From the NCBI GenBank assembly GCA_002441545.1, contig DJWL01000184.1, positions 1 to 57,829 on the forward strand: DNA of 57,829 nucleotides, in the 5' to 3' direction. Position numbers and translations under genes: made by a program. Positions within the stretch are counted from its first letter, which is position 1; each line of letters starts with the position of its first letter. The notes under the pieces are model-generated. The model searched no databases, had not been told where the DNA came from, and was given only the letters and a program-made list of their open reading frames with translations. The stretch comes from Flavobacteriaceae bacterium UBA6231 (GTDB lineage: Bacteria > Bacteroidota > Bacteroidia > Flavobacteriales > Flavobacteriaceae). Shown here piece by piece: positions 8,813-17,984 of the stretch.

Positions 8813-10006
8813 ATGTACGGCAAACTACAACAACATTTGCAGCAAGAACTTAAAGAGATTAAAGACAACGGTCTTTTTAAAAATGAACGTATAATCACTT
8901 CTGCCCAAGGAGCTGAAATTACATTAAACACTGGCGAAACAGTTTTAAATTTTTGTGCAAACAATTATTTAGGACTATCATCACATCCAGATGTTATTCA
9001 AGCTGCCAAAGATGCCATGGATACTCATGGCTTTGGAATGTCTTCTGTAAGATTCATTTGTGGAACTCAAGATATTCATAAAGAATTAGAACAAAAAATT
9101 GCAAACTTTTACCAAACTGAAGATACTATACTATATGCTGCTGCTTTCGATGCCAATGGTGGAGTTTTTGAACCGCTTTTTGGTGAACAAGACGCTATTA
9201 TTTCAGATTCCTTAAATCATGCTTCCATTATTGATGGCGTTCGTTTATGTAAAGCAGCCAGATATCGCTATGAAAACAGCAATATGGCAGATTTAGAACA
9301 GCAGTTAATTGCGGCTAATGAAAATGGTACTAGGTTTAAAATTATAGTAACCGATGGTGTTTTCTCAATGGATGGTTTGGTGGCGCCACTTGATAAAATT
9401 TGTGATTTAGCCGATAAATATGATGCTTTAGTGATGATTGATGAGTGCCATGCAGCAGGATTTATAGGAAAAACTGGTCGTGGAACCCTTGAAGAAAAAG
9501 GAGTAATGGGTAGAATAGATATCATTACTGGTACATTAGGAAAAGCTTTAGGCGGCGCCATGGGAGGTTATACTACAGGCAAAAAAGAAATTATTGAAAT
9601 GCTGCGCCAACGCTCAAGACCTTATTTGTTTTCAAATTCATTAGCGCCAGCAATTGTAGGTGCTTCTATAAAGGTTTTTGATATGTTAAGCAACAACACC
9701 AAATTAAGAGACACCTTAGAATGGAATACTAATTATTTCAAAAAAGGGATGAAAAATGCTGGTTTTGACATTATAGATGGAGATTCAGCTATCGTTCCTG
9801 TCATGTTATATGATGCAAAACTGTCACAAACTATGGCAAATATGCTTTTAAACGAAGGAATTTATGTTATTGGCTTCTTTTTTCCAGTTGTTCCAAAAGA
9901 AAAAGCAAGAATAAGAGTACAGCTGTCCTCAGCCCATACAAAAGTGCATTTAGATAAGGCTATTCTTGCATTTTCAAAAATTGGGAAAGCCTTAAATATT
10001 ATATAA
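8813..10006 (+). CDS. kbl: Glycine C-acetyltransferase (2-amino-3-ketobutyrate CoA ligase)
   Basis: A PLP enzyme of the alpha-oxoamine synthase family that cleaves 2-amino-3-ketobutyrate with CoA into glycine and acetyl-CoA, in threonine breakdown. At 397 residues it has the length of E. coli Kbl. Visible features are FCANNYLGLSSHPDV at the substrate entrance, YAAAFDANGG, SDSLNHASIIDG, the cofactor aspartate in MIDECHAAGFIG, and the PLP lysine in TGTLGKALGGAMGG. No tdh gene is adjacent. A shorter relative is encoded at 54369-55391. The gene starts 21 bases after the AddA-like stop, so they may share a transcript. Confidence 0.93.
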   Translation: MYGKLQQHLQQELKEIKDNGLFKNERIITSAQGAEITLNTGETVLNFCANNYLGLSSHPDVIQAAKDAMDTHGFGMSSVRFICGTQDIHKELEQKIANFYQTEDTILYAAAFDANGGVFEPLFGEQDAIISDSLNHASIIDGVRLCKAARYRYENSNMADLEQQLIAANENGTRFKIIVTDGVFSMDGLVAPLDKICDLADKYDALVMIDECHAAGFIGKTGRGTLEEKGVMGRIDIITGTLGKALGGAMGGYTTGKKEIIEMLRQRSRPYLFSNSLAPAIVGASIKVFDMLSNNTKLRDTLEWNTNYFKKGMKNAGFDIIDGDSAIVPVMLYDAKLSQTMANMLLNEGIYVIGFFFPVVPKEKARIRVQLSSAHTKVHLDKAILAFSKIGKALNII

Positions 10007-10053
10007 AATCATTCCGAACTATTGATAGTTAAACGATTTCTTCAATTTTTTTA

Positions 10054-10061
10054 TATATTTG
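10054..10061 (+). promoter_or_regulatory. -7 box (TATATTTG) of the OmpA gene
   Basis: Exact match to TAnnTTTG about 70 bases before the ATG at 10131, leaving an AT-rich leader of about 60 bases, in keeping with a highly expressed envelope gene. No convincing -33 TTG at the usual spacing. Confidence 0.45.
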
Positions 10062-10130
10062 TCTTTGTTAATAAATTTTAACAACTTACATTTGTTTACA
10101 ATTAACACTTAAAAATTTAAACTTTTGAAT

Positions 10131-11489
10131 ATGAAAAATCTTAGCAGATTATTGTTCGCTATGTTGCTTGTACTTGGTTATAGCAACGCTAATGCGCAAG
10201 ACAAAAACAACCCATGGCAAATTACTATTGGGGCAAACGCAGTTGACTTTTTCCCTGTAGGAGAAGACGCTCCTCAAGGAGATATTTTTGCTGAATACTT
10301 CAATGTAGGTGATCATTGGAATATTTTACCTTCCTTATCCACTATTTCTGTGTCAAAATATTTAAGTGATGGTTTCTCTTTTGGAGTTGCTGGATCAATA
10401 AATAAAATTGACAAATTCGGGGATGACTCAAGAGATGATTTATCTTACTATGGAATAGATGGTACAATTAAATATAGTTTACAAGATTTAATTGGATGTA
10501 AAACTTTCGATCCTTATTTAGGTGTTGGTGGAGGTTACACTTGGGTAGACGAAATTGGAGCTGGAACACTTAATGGAACTTTAGGTTTCAACATCTGGTT
10601 TAATGAAAATATTGGTTTAACAGTTCAATCTTCTTACAAACATTCTTTTGAAGATTATTTATCTACTCATTTCCAACATACTGCAGGTATCTCTATCAAA
10701 TTTGGTGGATCTGATACTGATGGTGATGGTATTTATGACAAAGATGATGCTTGCCCAGATGTTGCTGGTTTAGTAGCATTCAACGGATGTCCTGATACTG
10801 ACGGTGACGGTATTGAAGATAGTAAAGATGATTGTCCTAACGAAGCTGGATTAGCTGAATTTAACGGATGTCCTGATACTGATGGTGACGGTGTAGCTGA
10901 TAAAAATGACAACTGTCCTACAGTTGCTGGTTTAAAAGCTTTAGCTGGTTGTCCAGATGCTGATGGTGACGGTGTTACTGATGCTGACGATAAATGTCCT
11001 AGCGTTGCTGGTCCTGCTGCTAACCAAGGTTGTCCTTGGCCTGATACCGATGGTGACGGTGTATTAGATAAAGATGATAAATGTCCTACTGTAAAAGGTA
11101 CTGTTGCAAATAGTGGTTGTCCAGAAGTTTCTGACGAGGTTCAAAAAACTTTAAACGCTTACGCTAAAACAATATTATTTGATACTGGTAAATCAAGCAT
11201 TAAAACTCAATCTGAAGCTGTATTAGGTGATATTATTAAAATTCTTAATGAATATCCAAACTCTAAATTTACCGTAGAAGGTCATACTGATAGTGTTGGT
11301 AGTGATGCTACTAACCAAAAATTATCTGAAGCTAGAGCTGGTTCAGTTAAAGATTACTTAGTAACAAATGGTATCGATGCATCTAGACTTTCTTCAATTG
11401 GTTATGGTGAATCTAAACCTATTGACACTAATGCTACAAGCAAAGGTAAAGCGAACAACAGACGTGTTGAAATTAACTTAGCTAAATAA
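10131..11489 (+). CDS. OmpA-family outer membrane protein with TSP3 calcium-binding repeats
   Basis: A major outer-membrane protein linking the membrane to peptidoglycan. From the ATG at 10131 there is a signal peptide (RLLFAMLLVLGYSNANAQ, cut after Ala/Gln), then an N-terminal beta-barrel of about 180 residues. Five acidic thrombospondin type 3 repeats follow, each with a DTDGDG-like core and paired cysteines. The C-terminal OmpA domain has the peptidoglycan-binding residues in VEGHTDSVGSDATNQKLSEA and NRRVEI. The 452-residue length is typical of flavobacterial OmpA-TSP3 proteins. Codon use is cleaner than in neighbours, suggesting high expression. It has its own -7 box and terminator. Confidence 0.93.
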   Translation: MKNLSRLLFAMLLVLGYSNANAQDKNNPWQITIGANAVDFFPVGEDAPQGDIFAEYFNVGDHWNILPSLSTISVSKYLSDGFSFGVAGSINKIDKFGDDSRDDLSYYGIDGTIKYSLQDLIGCKTFDPYLGVGGGYTWVDEIGAGTLNGTLGFNIWFNENIGLTVQSSYKHSFEDYLSTHFQHTAGISIKFGGSDTDGDGIYDKDDACPDVAGLVAFNGCPDTDGDGIEDSKDDCPNEAGLAEFNGCPDTDGDGVADKNDNCPTVAGLKALAGCPDADGDGVTDADDKCPSVAGPAANQGCPWPDTDGDGVLDKDDKCPTVKGTVANSGCPEVSDEVQKTLNAYAKTILFDTGKSSIKTQSEAVLGDIIKILNEYPNSKFTVEGHTDSVGSDATNQKLSEARAGSVKDYLVTNGIDASRLSSIGYGESKPIDTNATSKGKANNRRVEINLAK

Positions 11490-11516
11490 TTAAAATAGCT
11501 AAAAAATAATAAGCTT

Positions 11517-11547
11517 AAAAACGCTTCGGATATCCGAAGCGTTTTTT
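11517..11547 (+). terminator. Terminator of the OmpA gene
   Basis: ACGCTTCGGATATCCGAAGCGT is a perfect stem with a minimal loop, preceded by A-run and followed by six T. It ends only 12 bases before the next start codon. Confidence 0.92.
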
Positions 11548-11558
11548 ATTTTTATACA

Positions 11559-14321
11559 ATGGCTACTTTTATTTTTGATGTACTAAAAGATTTGCAAAAC
11601 AAAAACGCAAATCTATCTTCAATAACCTTTGTTTTACCAAGTAAAAGGGCAGGATTGTTTTTAAAATACCAACTGTCTCAAGTTGTTCAAGAAAGTATAT
11701 TTTCTCCAAATATTTTAAGTATTGAAGAGTTTGTTGAAGATCTTTCACGCCTTAAAACCATTTCAAATACAGAATTGCTTTTTGAATTTTATAACACGTA
11801 TACACATTTAACAAATAAAGAAGACCAAGAGTCCTTTGAATTTTTTTCAAAATGGGCTCAAATTCTTATTCAAGATTTTAATGAGATTGATAGGTATCTT
11901 ATCCCTCAAAAACAGATCTTCGAGTATTTAAGTGCCATTCAAGATTTAAGCCACTGGTCTTTAGAAGTTAACAAAACAGATTTTGTTGCTAACTATTTAT
12001 CCTTCTGGAATAAACTTTATAGCTATTATACTCATTTTACAGAGCAACTCATTCATAAAAAGATTGGATATCAAGGGCTTATTTACAGAGAAGCCGTTGA
12101 AAATTTAGAGAGTTATATTCAAAACAATCAAAAGACTAAACATGTGTTTCTAGGGTTTAATGCGTTAAACTCTTCCGAAGAAATTATTATTCAAGAGTTG
12201 CTTCAAAATGAATTGGCTAATATTTATTGGGATATAGATGATGTTTTTATAAATAACCCCATGCACGATGCTGGATTTTTTACCAGAAATCATAAAAAAA
12301 ACTGGAATTATTTTAAGACTAATTCTTTTAATTGGATAACAAACAACTACTCCAAAGAAAAAAATATTTCTGTTTCTGGAATTCCAAAAAATATTGGTCA
12401 AGCTAAATATATCGGCTCCATATTAAATACACTAAAAACAGAGAATGGTTCACTAAACAGTACAGCTGTAATATTAAGTGATGAAAATTTACTAATTCCT
12501 GTTTTAAACTCGCTTCCTTCAAATATAGAAGCATTAAATATAACCATGGGATTTCCTTTAAAATCTATCCCATTAGCTTCTTTGTTTGAGCATTTATTTC
12601 ATATTCATAAAAAATCATCAAACTTATTTTATTATAAAGACATTGTTAAAATTGTGTCCCATCAATTTATTCGCCCTTTATTTTATATAAAAGGTGTCGA
12701 TTATGCTTCAAAACTTATTGAAATTATTGAAAGTAATAACCTGATTTATATAAATACTGAACGATTAAAAGAAATCACGGATGCAACAAATAATACCCTA
12801 ATTGAAATTTTGTTTGAGGGCTGGAATAAAACCATAGATTTAGCTTTAAAAAATTGTTCACAACTTATCTTAAGTATTAAAAATCATTTAGATGAAAACA
12901 AATCAACAAATTTACTTTCTTTAGAATATGTTTTTCGGTTTCACGAGCTATTTAACGAGCTCACCACATTAAACTCAAAATATAATCACATAAAAAATAT
13001 TACAACTTTATATAGTGTTTATAACGAATTATTAAGCTCAGAAACTCTAGATTTTAAAGGTGAGCCATTACAAGGTTTGCAGATTATGGGCATGTTGGAA
13101 TCTCGTGTTTTAGATTTTGAAACGGTTATCATATCATCTGTAAATGAAGGGATACTTCCTGCAGGGAAAAGCAATAATTCATTTATCCCTTATGATGTTA
13201 AAATTGAAAACAAACTACCTACTTATAAAGAAAAAGATGCTGTTTATACGTATCACTTTTACAGACTTTTACAACGGGCAAAAAATGTTTTCATTTTATA
13301 TAATACCGAATCTGATGTGTTGACTGGTGGTGAAAAAAGTAGGTTTATTACGCAATTAGAAATTGAAAAGACTCATAACTTATCTCATCAAATAATTACA
13401 CCAACAGTACCAATAATAAACAATCCATTAAACACCATTGAAAAAACACAAAAGGTAATTGATGAAATAATTAAAATAGCTGAAAAAGGATTTTCACCAT
13501 CATCACTTACCAATTACATAAGAAATCCTATAGATTTTTACTTTCAGAAGATTTTAAAAATTAAAGAGTATGATGATGCAGAAGAAACAGTTGCAGCAAA
13601 CACTTTAGGAACCGTTATACATAATACGCTTCAAGATTTTTATACTCCTTTAATTGGTGATTTTTTATCTGTTGATGATATTAAAAACATGAAACTTCAA
13701 ATTGAAAAAACAGTAACGCATCATTTTAAATCTGTTTATAAAGAAGGAGACATTACCAAAGGAAAAAACTTAATCATTTTTGAAATTGCCAAACGCTATG
13801 TTTCCAATTTTTTAGACTTAGAACTCTCTGATTTAAAACAAGAAAATCAAATAAAAATAGTAGCTATCGAGTCAGAATATAAAGTAGTTATAGATATTCC
13901 TGCATTAAATTTTCCTGTAAAAATTACTGGTAAAATTGATAGAGTTGATGAATATAATGGCATTACAAGAATTATAGATTATAAAACCGGAAAAGTTGAA
14001 CAAGGAGACGTTGAAATTGTAAATTGGGAAAATATTACCACCGATTATAAAAAATACAGCAAAAGCTTCCAAGTACTGACATACGCCTATATGATGCAAC
14101 AATCAAATCAAATCTATTTACCTCTTGAAGCTGGTATTATTTCTTTTAAAAATTTGAAAACTGGATTTTTAAAATTTACTAAAAAAGATAAACCTGGTCC
14201 CTATACTAAAAAAGATACCTTAATCACCTCAGAAACATTAGAGAATTTTACAAAAGAGCTAAAAAAACTCATCATAGAAATATCAAACCCAAACATCCCT
14301 TTTACTGAAAAAGAAGTATAG
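11559..14321 (+). CDS. AddB-like protein with PD-(D/E)XK nuclease domain
   Basis: Likely partner of the AddA-like helicase-nuclease in double-strand-break processing. It starts with FIFDVLKDLQ and FVLPSKRAGLFLKYQL, the degenerate Walker-A-like region seen in Bacteroidetes AddB-like proteins. The C-terminal nuclease domain has GTVIHNTLQDFY, ITGKIDRVDEYNG and the catalytic IIDYKTGKVEQGD. At 920 residues the length fits. The start lies immediately after the OmpA terminator, so either its promoter overlaps that terminator or transcription reads through. The next gene starts 5 bases after the stop. Confidence 0.85.
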   Translation: MATFIFDVLKDLQNKNANLSSITFVLPSKRAGLFLKYQLSQVVQESIFSPNILSIEEFVEDLSRLKTISNTELLFEFYNTYTHLTNKEDQESFEFFSKWAQILIQDFNEIDRYLIPQKQIFEYLSAIQDLSHWSLEVNKTDFVANYLSFWNKLYSYYTHFTEQLIHKKIGYQGLIYREAVENLESYIQNNQKTKHVFLGFNALNSSEEIIIQELLQNELANIYWDIDDVFINNPMHDAGFFTRNHKKNWNYFKTNSFNWITNNYSKEKNISVSGIPKNIGQAKYIGSILNTLKTENGSLNSTAVILSDENLLIPVLNSLPSNIEALNITMGFPLKSIPLASLFEHLFHIHKKSSNLFYYKDIVKIVSHQFIRPLFYIKGVDYASKLIEIIESNNLIYINTERLKEITDATNNTLIEILFEGWNKTIDLALKNCSQLILSIKNHLDENKSTNLLSLEYVFRFHELFNELTTLNSKYNHIKNITTLYSVYNELLSSETLDFKGEPLQGLQIMGMLESRVLDFETVIISSVNEGILPAGKSNNSFIPYDVKIENKLPTYKEKDAVYTYHFYRLLQRAKNVFILYNTESDVLTGGEKSRFITQLEIEKTHNLSHQIITPTVPIINNPLNTIEKTQKVIDEIIKIAEKGFSPSSLTNYIRNPIDFYFQKILKIKEYDDAEETVAANTLGTVIHNTLQDFYTPLIGDFLSVDDIKNMKLQIEKTVTHHFKSVYKEGDITKGKNLIIFEIAKRYVSNFLDLELSDLKQENQIKIVAIESEYKVVIDIPALNFPVKITGKIDRVDEYNGITRIIDYKTGKVEQGDVEIVNWENITTDYKKYSKSFQVLTYAYMMQQSNQIYLPLEAGIISFKNLKTGFLKFTKKDKPGPYTKKDTLITSETLENFTKELKKLIIEISNPNIPFTEKEV

Positions 14322-14326
14322 ATTTT

Positions 14327-15163
14327 ATGATTAAAAATAGCATTGTAATTCAAGGGAAACACCAAAAAACAATTTTAATTGATTACCGTTATTTACCTAA
14401 TAAGGTAAAGCAACCCATCATTATATTTTGTCATGGTTACAAAGGTTTTAAAGATTGGGGAGCATGGAACTTAATGGCCAATGCATTTGCTGAAGCTGGT
14501 TATTGCTTTATCAAATTCAATTTCTCTCACAATGGTGGAACTATAGAACAACCCATAGATTTTCCGGATTTAGAGGCCTTTGGAAACAATAATTACACAA
14601 AAGAATTAGATGATTTAGAATCTGTTATAGATTGGGTGTGTTCAAATGAAGAACTTAAAAAAGACATCAATAAAGATCAAATTACTTTACTTGGTCATAG
14701 CAGAGGTGGTGGAATTGTACTAATAAAAGCAGAAGAAGATTCTAGAATAAAAAAAGTGATTAGTTTAGCAGGGGTTTGTGATTTTGGTAAAAGAACAGCA
14801 ACTATTGGCGATTTGGATGAATGGAAAAAAGAGGGCGTTAAATATGTTTTAAACGCGAGAACCAAACAACAAATGCCACATTATTATCAATTTTATGAAG
14901 ATTTTATAAATAATGAAGAGCGCCTAAACATAAAAAGAGCTGTTTCAAACATAAAAATACCACAATTAATTATTCATGGAAACGCAGATACTAGTGTTTC
15001 TTTTGAAGAAGCAAAAACATTGCGCCAATGGAATCCAAAAAGTAAATTAGTAACCATAGAAGACGCAAACCATGTCTTTGGAGCCTCTCACCCATGGAAA
15101 TCAGATGAAATTCCTAATCATTTAAATCTTGTTATTCAAACGATTATTTCCTTTTTAAAATAA
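14327..15163 (+). CDS. Alpha/beta hydrolase (serine esterase/peptidase-like)
   Basis: A 278-residue alpha/beta hydrolase without a signal peptide. The oxyanion segment is IIFCHGYKGFKDWG, the nucleophile elbow is LLGHSRGGG with its central serine, the acid is likely the Asp of IIHGNADTSVSFEEA, and the histidine is in IEDANHVFGASHPW. This order matches prolyl-oligopeptidase or dienelactone-hydrolase relatives; the substrate is unknown. It follows the AddB-like gene by 5 bases and is probably co-transcribed. It is the last core gene before the left border of the accessory block. Confidence 0.85.
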   Translation: MIKNSIVIQGKHQKTILIDYRYLPNKVKQPIIIFCHGYKGFKDWGAWNLMANAFAEAGYCFIKFNFSHNGGTIEQPIDFPDLEAFGNNNYTKELDDLESVIDWVCSNEELKKDINKDQITLLGHSRGGGIVLIKAEEDSRIKKVISLAGVCDFGKRTATIGDLDEWKKEGVKYVLNARTKQQMPHYYQFYEDFINNEERLNIKRAVSNIKIPQLIIHGNADTSVSFEEAKTLRQWNPKSKLVTIEDANHVFGASHPWKSDEIPNHLNLVIQTIISFLK

Positions 15164-15202
15164 AAAAGTCTAAAATATTAAGTACAGGCATTTAATCGCT
15201 AA

Positions 15203-15274
15203 TGGAGAAGATAAGGCTTGAACCCACAATCCCTTCATTAACATCAAACACTTTAGCTAACGAAGCTGTACTTC
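15203..15274 (-). pseudogene. Degenerate tRNA-Ala copy
   Basis: On the complement this resembles the intact tRNA-Ala at 34381-34454. The 3' acceptor strand CTTCTCCA is identical, the T-arm (GTGGGTTCAAGCC) differs slightly, and the D-arm AGCTTCGTTAGCTAAAG is still recognisable. The anticodon stem and the 5' acceptor strand no longer pair, so it cannot be a working tRNA. The distance from its 3' end to the following uspA-like sequence is 82 bases, the same as at the intact locus. Confidence 0.7.
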
Positions 15275-15278
15275 AAAA

Positions 15279-15353
15279 TTACTGTTTTAATTCACTTAAA
15301 ACCAAGACAGACAAAGCTCTTTAAAAATCCTTTTTATACATAGTATTCTTTTC
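15279..15353 (-). pseudogene. Remnant of the 3' end of a universal stress protein gene
   Basis: The complement reads EKNTMYKKDF, a stop, then RALSVLVLSELKQ and a stop. The intact protein encoded at 34460-35257 ends EKNVILKKDFSSSIPVLVLSELK. The shared EKN, KKDF and VLVLSELK segments in one frame, next to the tRNA remnant, show a decayed duplicate rather than chance. The internal stop and loss of everything upstream mark it as dead. Confidence 0.75.
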
Positions 15354-15520
15354 TCTTTTAAATTACTTGATACCATTTCATAACCTTCATTTATACTTTT
15401 TAAACATCTACTTAAATCTTTTATAAAAAAAGAACATTAAAGTGAAAGAAATTATGATCGCTTACGTAGTAAAGATTGTAAGCAGATTTAAAACGTCTGT
15501 ATTAATTAAATATAAATAAT

Positions 15521-16228
15521 ATGAAAAAAATGTTTTTACTAGTGTTTGTGGTTTTTACAACCATAGCGCTAACAGCACAAGACAGAGACCGAGACAGAGA
15601 CCCAGCTCTTGACAAAGATCAGGATCGGGATCAAGTACGCCTATTATTGGTTGATGGTGATCTTTTACAAATAAAAGATCGTGATCAAATACGGTTACAA
15701 GACAAAATAGTTTTAAATGATGGTACGGTGGTAAACCCAGATGGCACCTACATAAAAGATCAAGACAAGCTTCGCCTACGCGATGGTGAATGTTTAGATG
15801 CAGATGGCGTTAAATATGCCAGTGAATATCAATACATGTCTAGATTAAATCAAGAAAACAAAAACTTAACACAAGTACAAATTCAAGAACGTAACCAAAA
15901 CCGCTATCATGTCATTGCCATTAATGGTGATATGCTTCAAGTTAAAAATCAATCACAAGAAAGATTACAGGCTTCAATGACTTTAGGCAATGGTACCATT
16001 TTAAACCCTGATGGCACTTACCAAACACGTGACCGTAAGCAATTACAACTTCTTGATGGTGAGTACTTAAACCTGAACGGAAAAATGTACAAAAACACTT
16101 TGCAGCACAGAAAAACGGTAGTTAAGAAAAATATGAATATGAAAGCTAACACCAAAATGATGAAAAAAGAGGTGCAAAAAAAGCCTAATGCTCAAAAAAA
16201 GAGTGTTAAAAAAGGGGCTAGTAGTTAG
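15521..16228 (+). CDS. Secreted protein with two tandem DUF6799-like domains
   Basis: A 235-residue exported protein of unknown function. Residues 1-20 are a signal peptide ending TALTAQ-like, followed by a highly charged DRDRDRD/DKDQDRDQ stretch. Two repeats follow (about residues 41-99 and 131-191), each with GD-LLQ-K, a LNDGTVVNPDGTY or LGNGTILNPDGTY core, and a LRDGECLDADG-type end, resembling the short DUF6799 repeat of Bacteroidetes exported proteins. The last 40 residues are lysine-rich and low complexity. It opens the accessory block and is followed by two more exported proteins. The domain name is from memory, so treat it as likely only. Confidence 0.7.
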   Translation: MKKMFLLVFVVFTTIALTAQDRDRDRDPALDKDQDRDQVRLLLVDGDLLQIKDRDQIRLQDKIVLNDGTVVNPDGTYIKDQDKLRLRDGECLDADGVKYASEYQYMSRLNQENKNLTQVQIQERNQNRYHVIAINGDMLQVKNQSQERLQASMTLGNGTILNPDGTYQTRDRKQLQLLDGEYLNLNGKMYKNTLQHRKTVVKKNMNMKANTKMMKKEVQKKPNAQKKSVKKGASS

Positions 16229-16380
16229 TTAAAGCCTAAGAGGTTGTCTCAAACATTTTATTCTGAAAGAAAACAAGAATCTTTATATAGCAATTGTATA
16301 AAATTAAAATCTCAGATTTCCTTTTTATCTAAACATCAGGATCATATCACTTAGGATGGCCTCTTTTTAAAAACAGAATC

Positions 16381-17271
16381 ATGAAAAATCTTAAATATAT
16401 AATGGTAATGGCAGGGTTATTATCTATGACAATGGTTGGTCAAAATGCTGCTTCAATACCACAAAAAGAAGGAAACAGCACCTCTTACCTTTCAACGTCT
16501 TTAAATTATATAAGTGATGCTGTTTTTATGGGAAGAAAAGATTCCATATCTGCCCCTTATCTTTATCCGTCAGTGACCTATCATCATAAATCTGGATTCT
16601 ACGGCACAAGTTCTTTTTCATATCTCACAAAACCGAATGACAGCCGAATAGACCTTTTTTTAGCATCTGCAGGCTATGATTTTTCAGCCAATAACTTAAG
16701 TGGTGATTTTTCTGTTACAAAGTATTTTTTTAATGAAGCCAGTTATAATGTTATTTCTGAAATTGAGGCAGATATAACTTCAAGTCTTAGATATGATTTT
16801 GGAAACATAGTGAATTTAGCCCTTGATGCCAGTATCTATTTTAATAAAAACAGTAGTACAGATTTCTTTTTATCATCAGAACTTAGTCATGATTTTTTGA
16901 CTACTAATCATAAATTTCAATTTAGCCCAATGATAGAGCTGCATTTTGGTTCACAAAATTTTTATGAAGAATATTACAATTATAACCGATTGGGCAACGG
17001 AACCAGAAGCTCTGGAAAAGGAAATTCAAATACCACAACAACCATAGTTACCACAGTAACCATACAGGAAAGCGAAAAATTCAATTTGATGGCGATCCAG
17101 TTAAGCTTCCCTATGTGGTATAGCCATAAAGCCATTACCCTATCGTTACTACCAATGCTGGTATTACCACAAAATGGTGCCACCATAGTTGCTGACACTT
17201 CCGTTATTAAAGAGGATCTGGAAAATACTTTTTATTGGATGGCTGGCATCAGTTATAAATTTGGGAAATAA
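16381..17271 (+). CDS. Putative outer-membrane beta-barrel protein, unknown function
   Basis: A 296-residue protein starting with a signal peptide (MKNLKYIMVMAGLLSMTMVGQ). The rest is made of short amphipathic strands with aromatic ends (YLYPSVTYHH, LFLASAGYDFS, IELHFGSQNFY) and ends GISYKFGK, with a C-terminal aromatic-rich strand as in outer-membrane barrels. A Ser/Thr-rich, low-complexity stretch (TTTTIVTTVTI) lies near residue 220. I recognise no specific family. It sits between two other exported proteins and upstream of an ECF sigma operon, so a role in the envelope is plausible. Confidence 0.6.
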   Translation: MKNLKYIMVMAGLLSMTMVGQNAASIPQKEGNSTSYLSTSLNYISDAVFMGRKDSISAPYLYPSVTYHHKSGFYGTSSFSYLTKPNDSRIDLFLASAGYDFSANNLSGDFSVTKYFFNEASYNVISEIEADITSSLRYDFGNIVNLALDASIYFNKNSSTDFFLSSELSHDFLTTNHKFQFSPMIELHFGSQNFYEEYYNYNRLGNGTRSSGKGNSNTTTTIVTTVTIQESEKFNLMAIQLSFPMWYSHKAITLSLLPMLVLPQNGATIVADTSVIKEDLENTFYWMAGISYKFGK

Positions 17272-17317
17272 TAATCTTTAACTCGAACAAAAACCAAACA
17301 AAATAAATATATAAATT

Positions 17318-17788
17318 ATGAAAAATTTAATAAGCAACAGATGGTACATCTTATGGATTGTATCAATAATTAGTACATTCTTTTCAGTAGGAACAGTAAA
17401 TGCACAGAATCCTAAACAAAACAAACTGTTGATAACTAACAAAGCCCAAAGTTTTTTAGACACTGACACCAATAAGGATGGCTTTATTAGCAAAAAAGAA
17501 TATCAGTTTGGTTCTTTAGATGAATTTGATGTTGACAAGAATGGAAAACTTTCGCGTAACGAGTATCAAAACGCTAACCGCGCGCTTAATAGAAACACTA
17601 TAGGCAACACAAGATCGGGTTTAAACAGAAACAATGCTAATTGTTTGGTAGCTCAAAAGGGTAATGGTATGGGTCAATGCACTAAACAGGGAAATGGCAA
17701 AAACAGAGGAGTTGGAGCTTGCCCTAATGGCTATCAATGCCCTATAAACAGTAACAACACAAAGACTAGCAGGCAAAGTACACCTTAA
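17318..17788 (+). CDS. Secreted EF-hand protein
   Basis: A 156-residue exported protein. A signal peptide (about residues 8-30, ending VNAQ) is followed by two textbook EF-hand loops: DTNKDGFISKKE (residues 50-61) and DVDKNGKLSRNE (71-82), with all calcium-binding positions filled. The C-terminal part is glycine- and asparagine-rich and has four cysteines (NCLVAQ, QCTKQG, ACPNGYQCP), as in some metal-exposed periplasmic proteins. The start at 17318 is 46 bases after the previous stop, so the two may be co-transcribed. Calcium sensing or binding is implied by family; the partner is unknown. Confidence 0.75.
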   Translation: MKNLISNRWYILWIVSIISTFFSVGTVNAQNPKQNKLLITNKAQSFLDTDTNKDGFISKKEYQFGSLDEFDVDKNGKLSRNEYQNANRALNRNTIGNTRSGLNRNNANCLVAQKGNGMGQCTKQGNGKNRGVGACPNGYQCPINSNNTKTSRQSTP

Positions 17789-17801
17789 CAAATTACAGGT
17801 C

Positions 17802-17838
17802 AAACAGGATTGTATTTTGAAAGTTTTCCTGTTTTCTT
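17802..17838 (+). terminator. Probable terminator after the EF-hand gene
   Basis: AAACAGGA pairs with TCCTGTTT across a 17-base loop and is followed by TCTTTT. A second, stronger stem lies just downstream. Confidence 0.5.
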
Positions 17839-17846
17839 TTAAGATA

Positions 17847-17888
17847 AACACCGTTACATGATGTGATGCATTAACGGTGTTAATTTTT
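17847..17888 (+). terminator. Terminator before the sigma factor operon
   Basis: AACACCGTTA and TAACGGTGTT form a perfect 10-bp stem with a 15-base loop, followed by AATTTTT. It separates the secreted-protein genes from the sigma operon. Confidence 0.7.
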
Positions 17889-17984
17889 ACAAATTTTCAG
17901 AAAATGAAAAACAATGAGAAAATATGAAGCATAATAAATTTTGAAAATCAAAATGTGGCTTATATTTAAGTTAATTTTACATAA

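Larger units (their letters stand above)
15164..15520. other. 357-base region with the decayed uspA-tRNA copy
   Basis: No intact gene. It contains a degenerate tRNA-Ala and the decayed 3' end of a universal stress protein gene, both on the complement. The part from 15360 to 15520 is AT-rich and should contain the promoter of the following secreted protein, but no clear -7 box was recognised. Confidence 0.75.

Noticed and set aside
16235..16370. Imperfect inverted ends (CCTAAGAGG ... GGCCTCTTTTT) that could mark a MITE or IS remnant
   Set aside because: Only about 6 bases of the ends match, there is no target duplication and no transposase sequence nearby.
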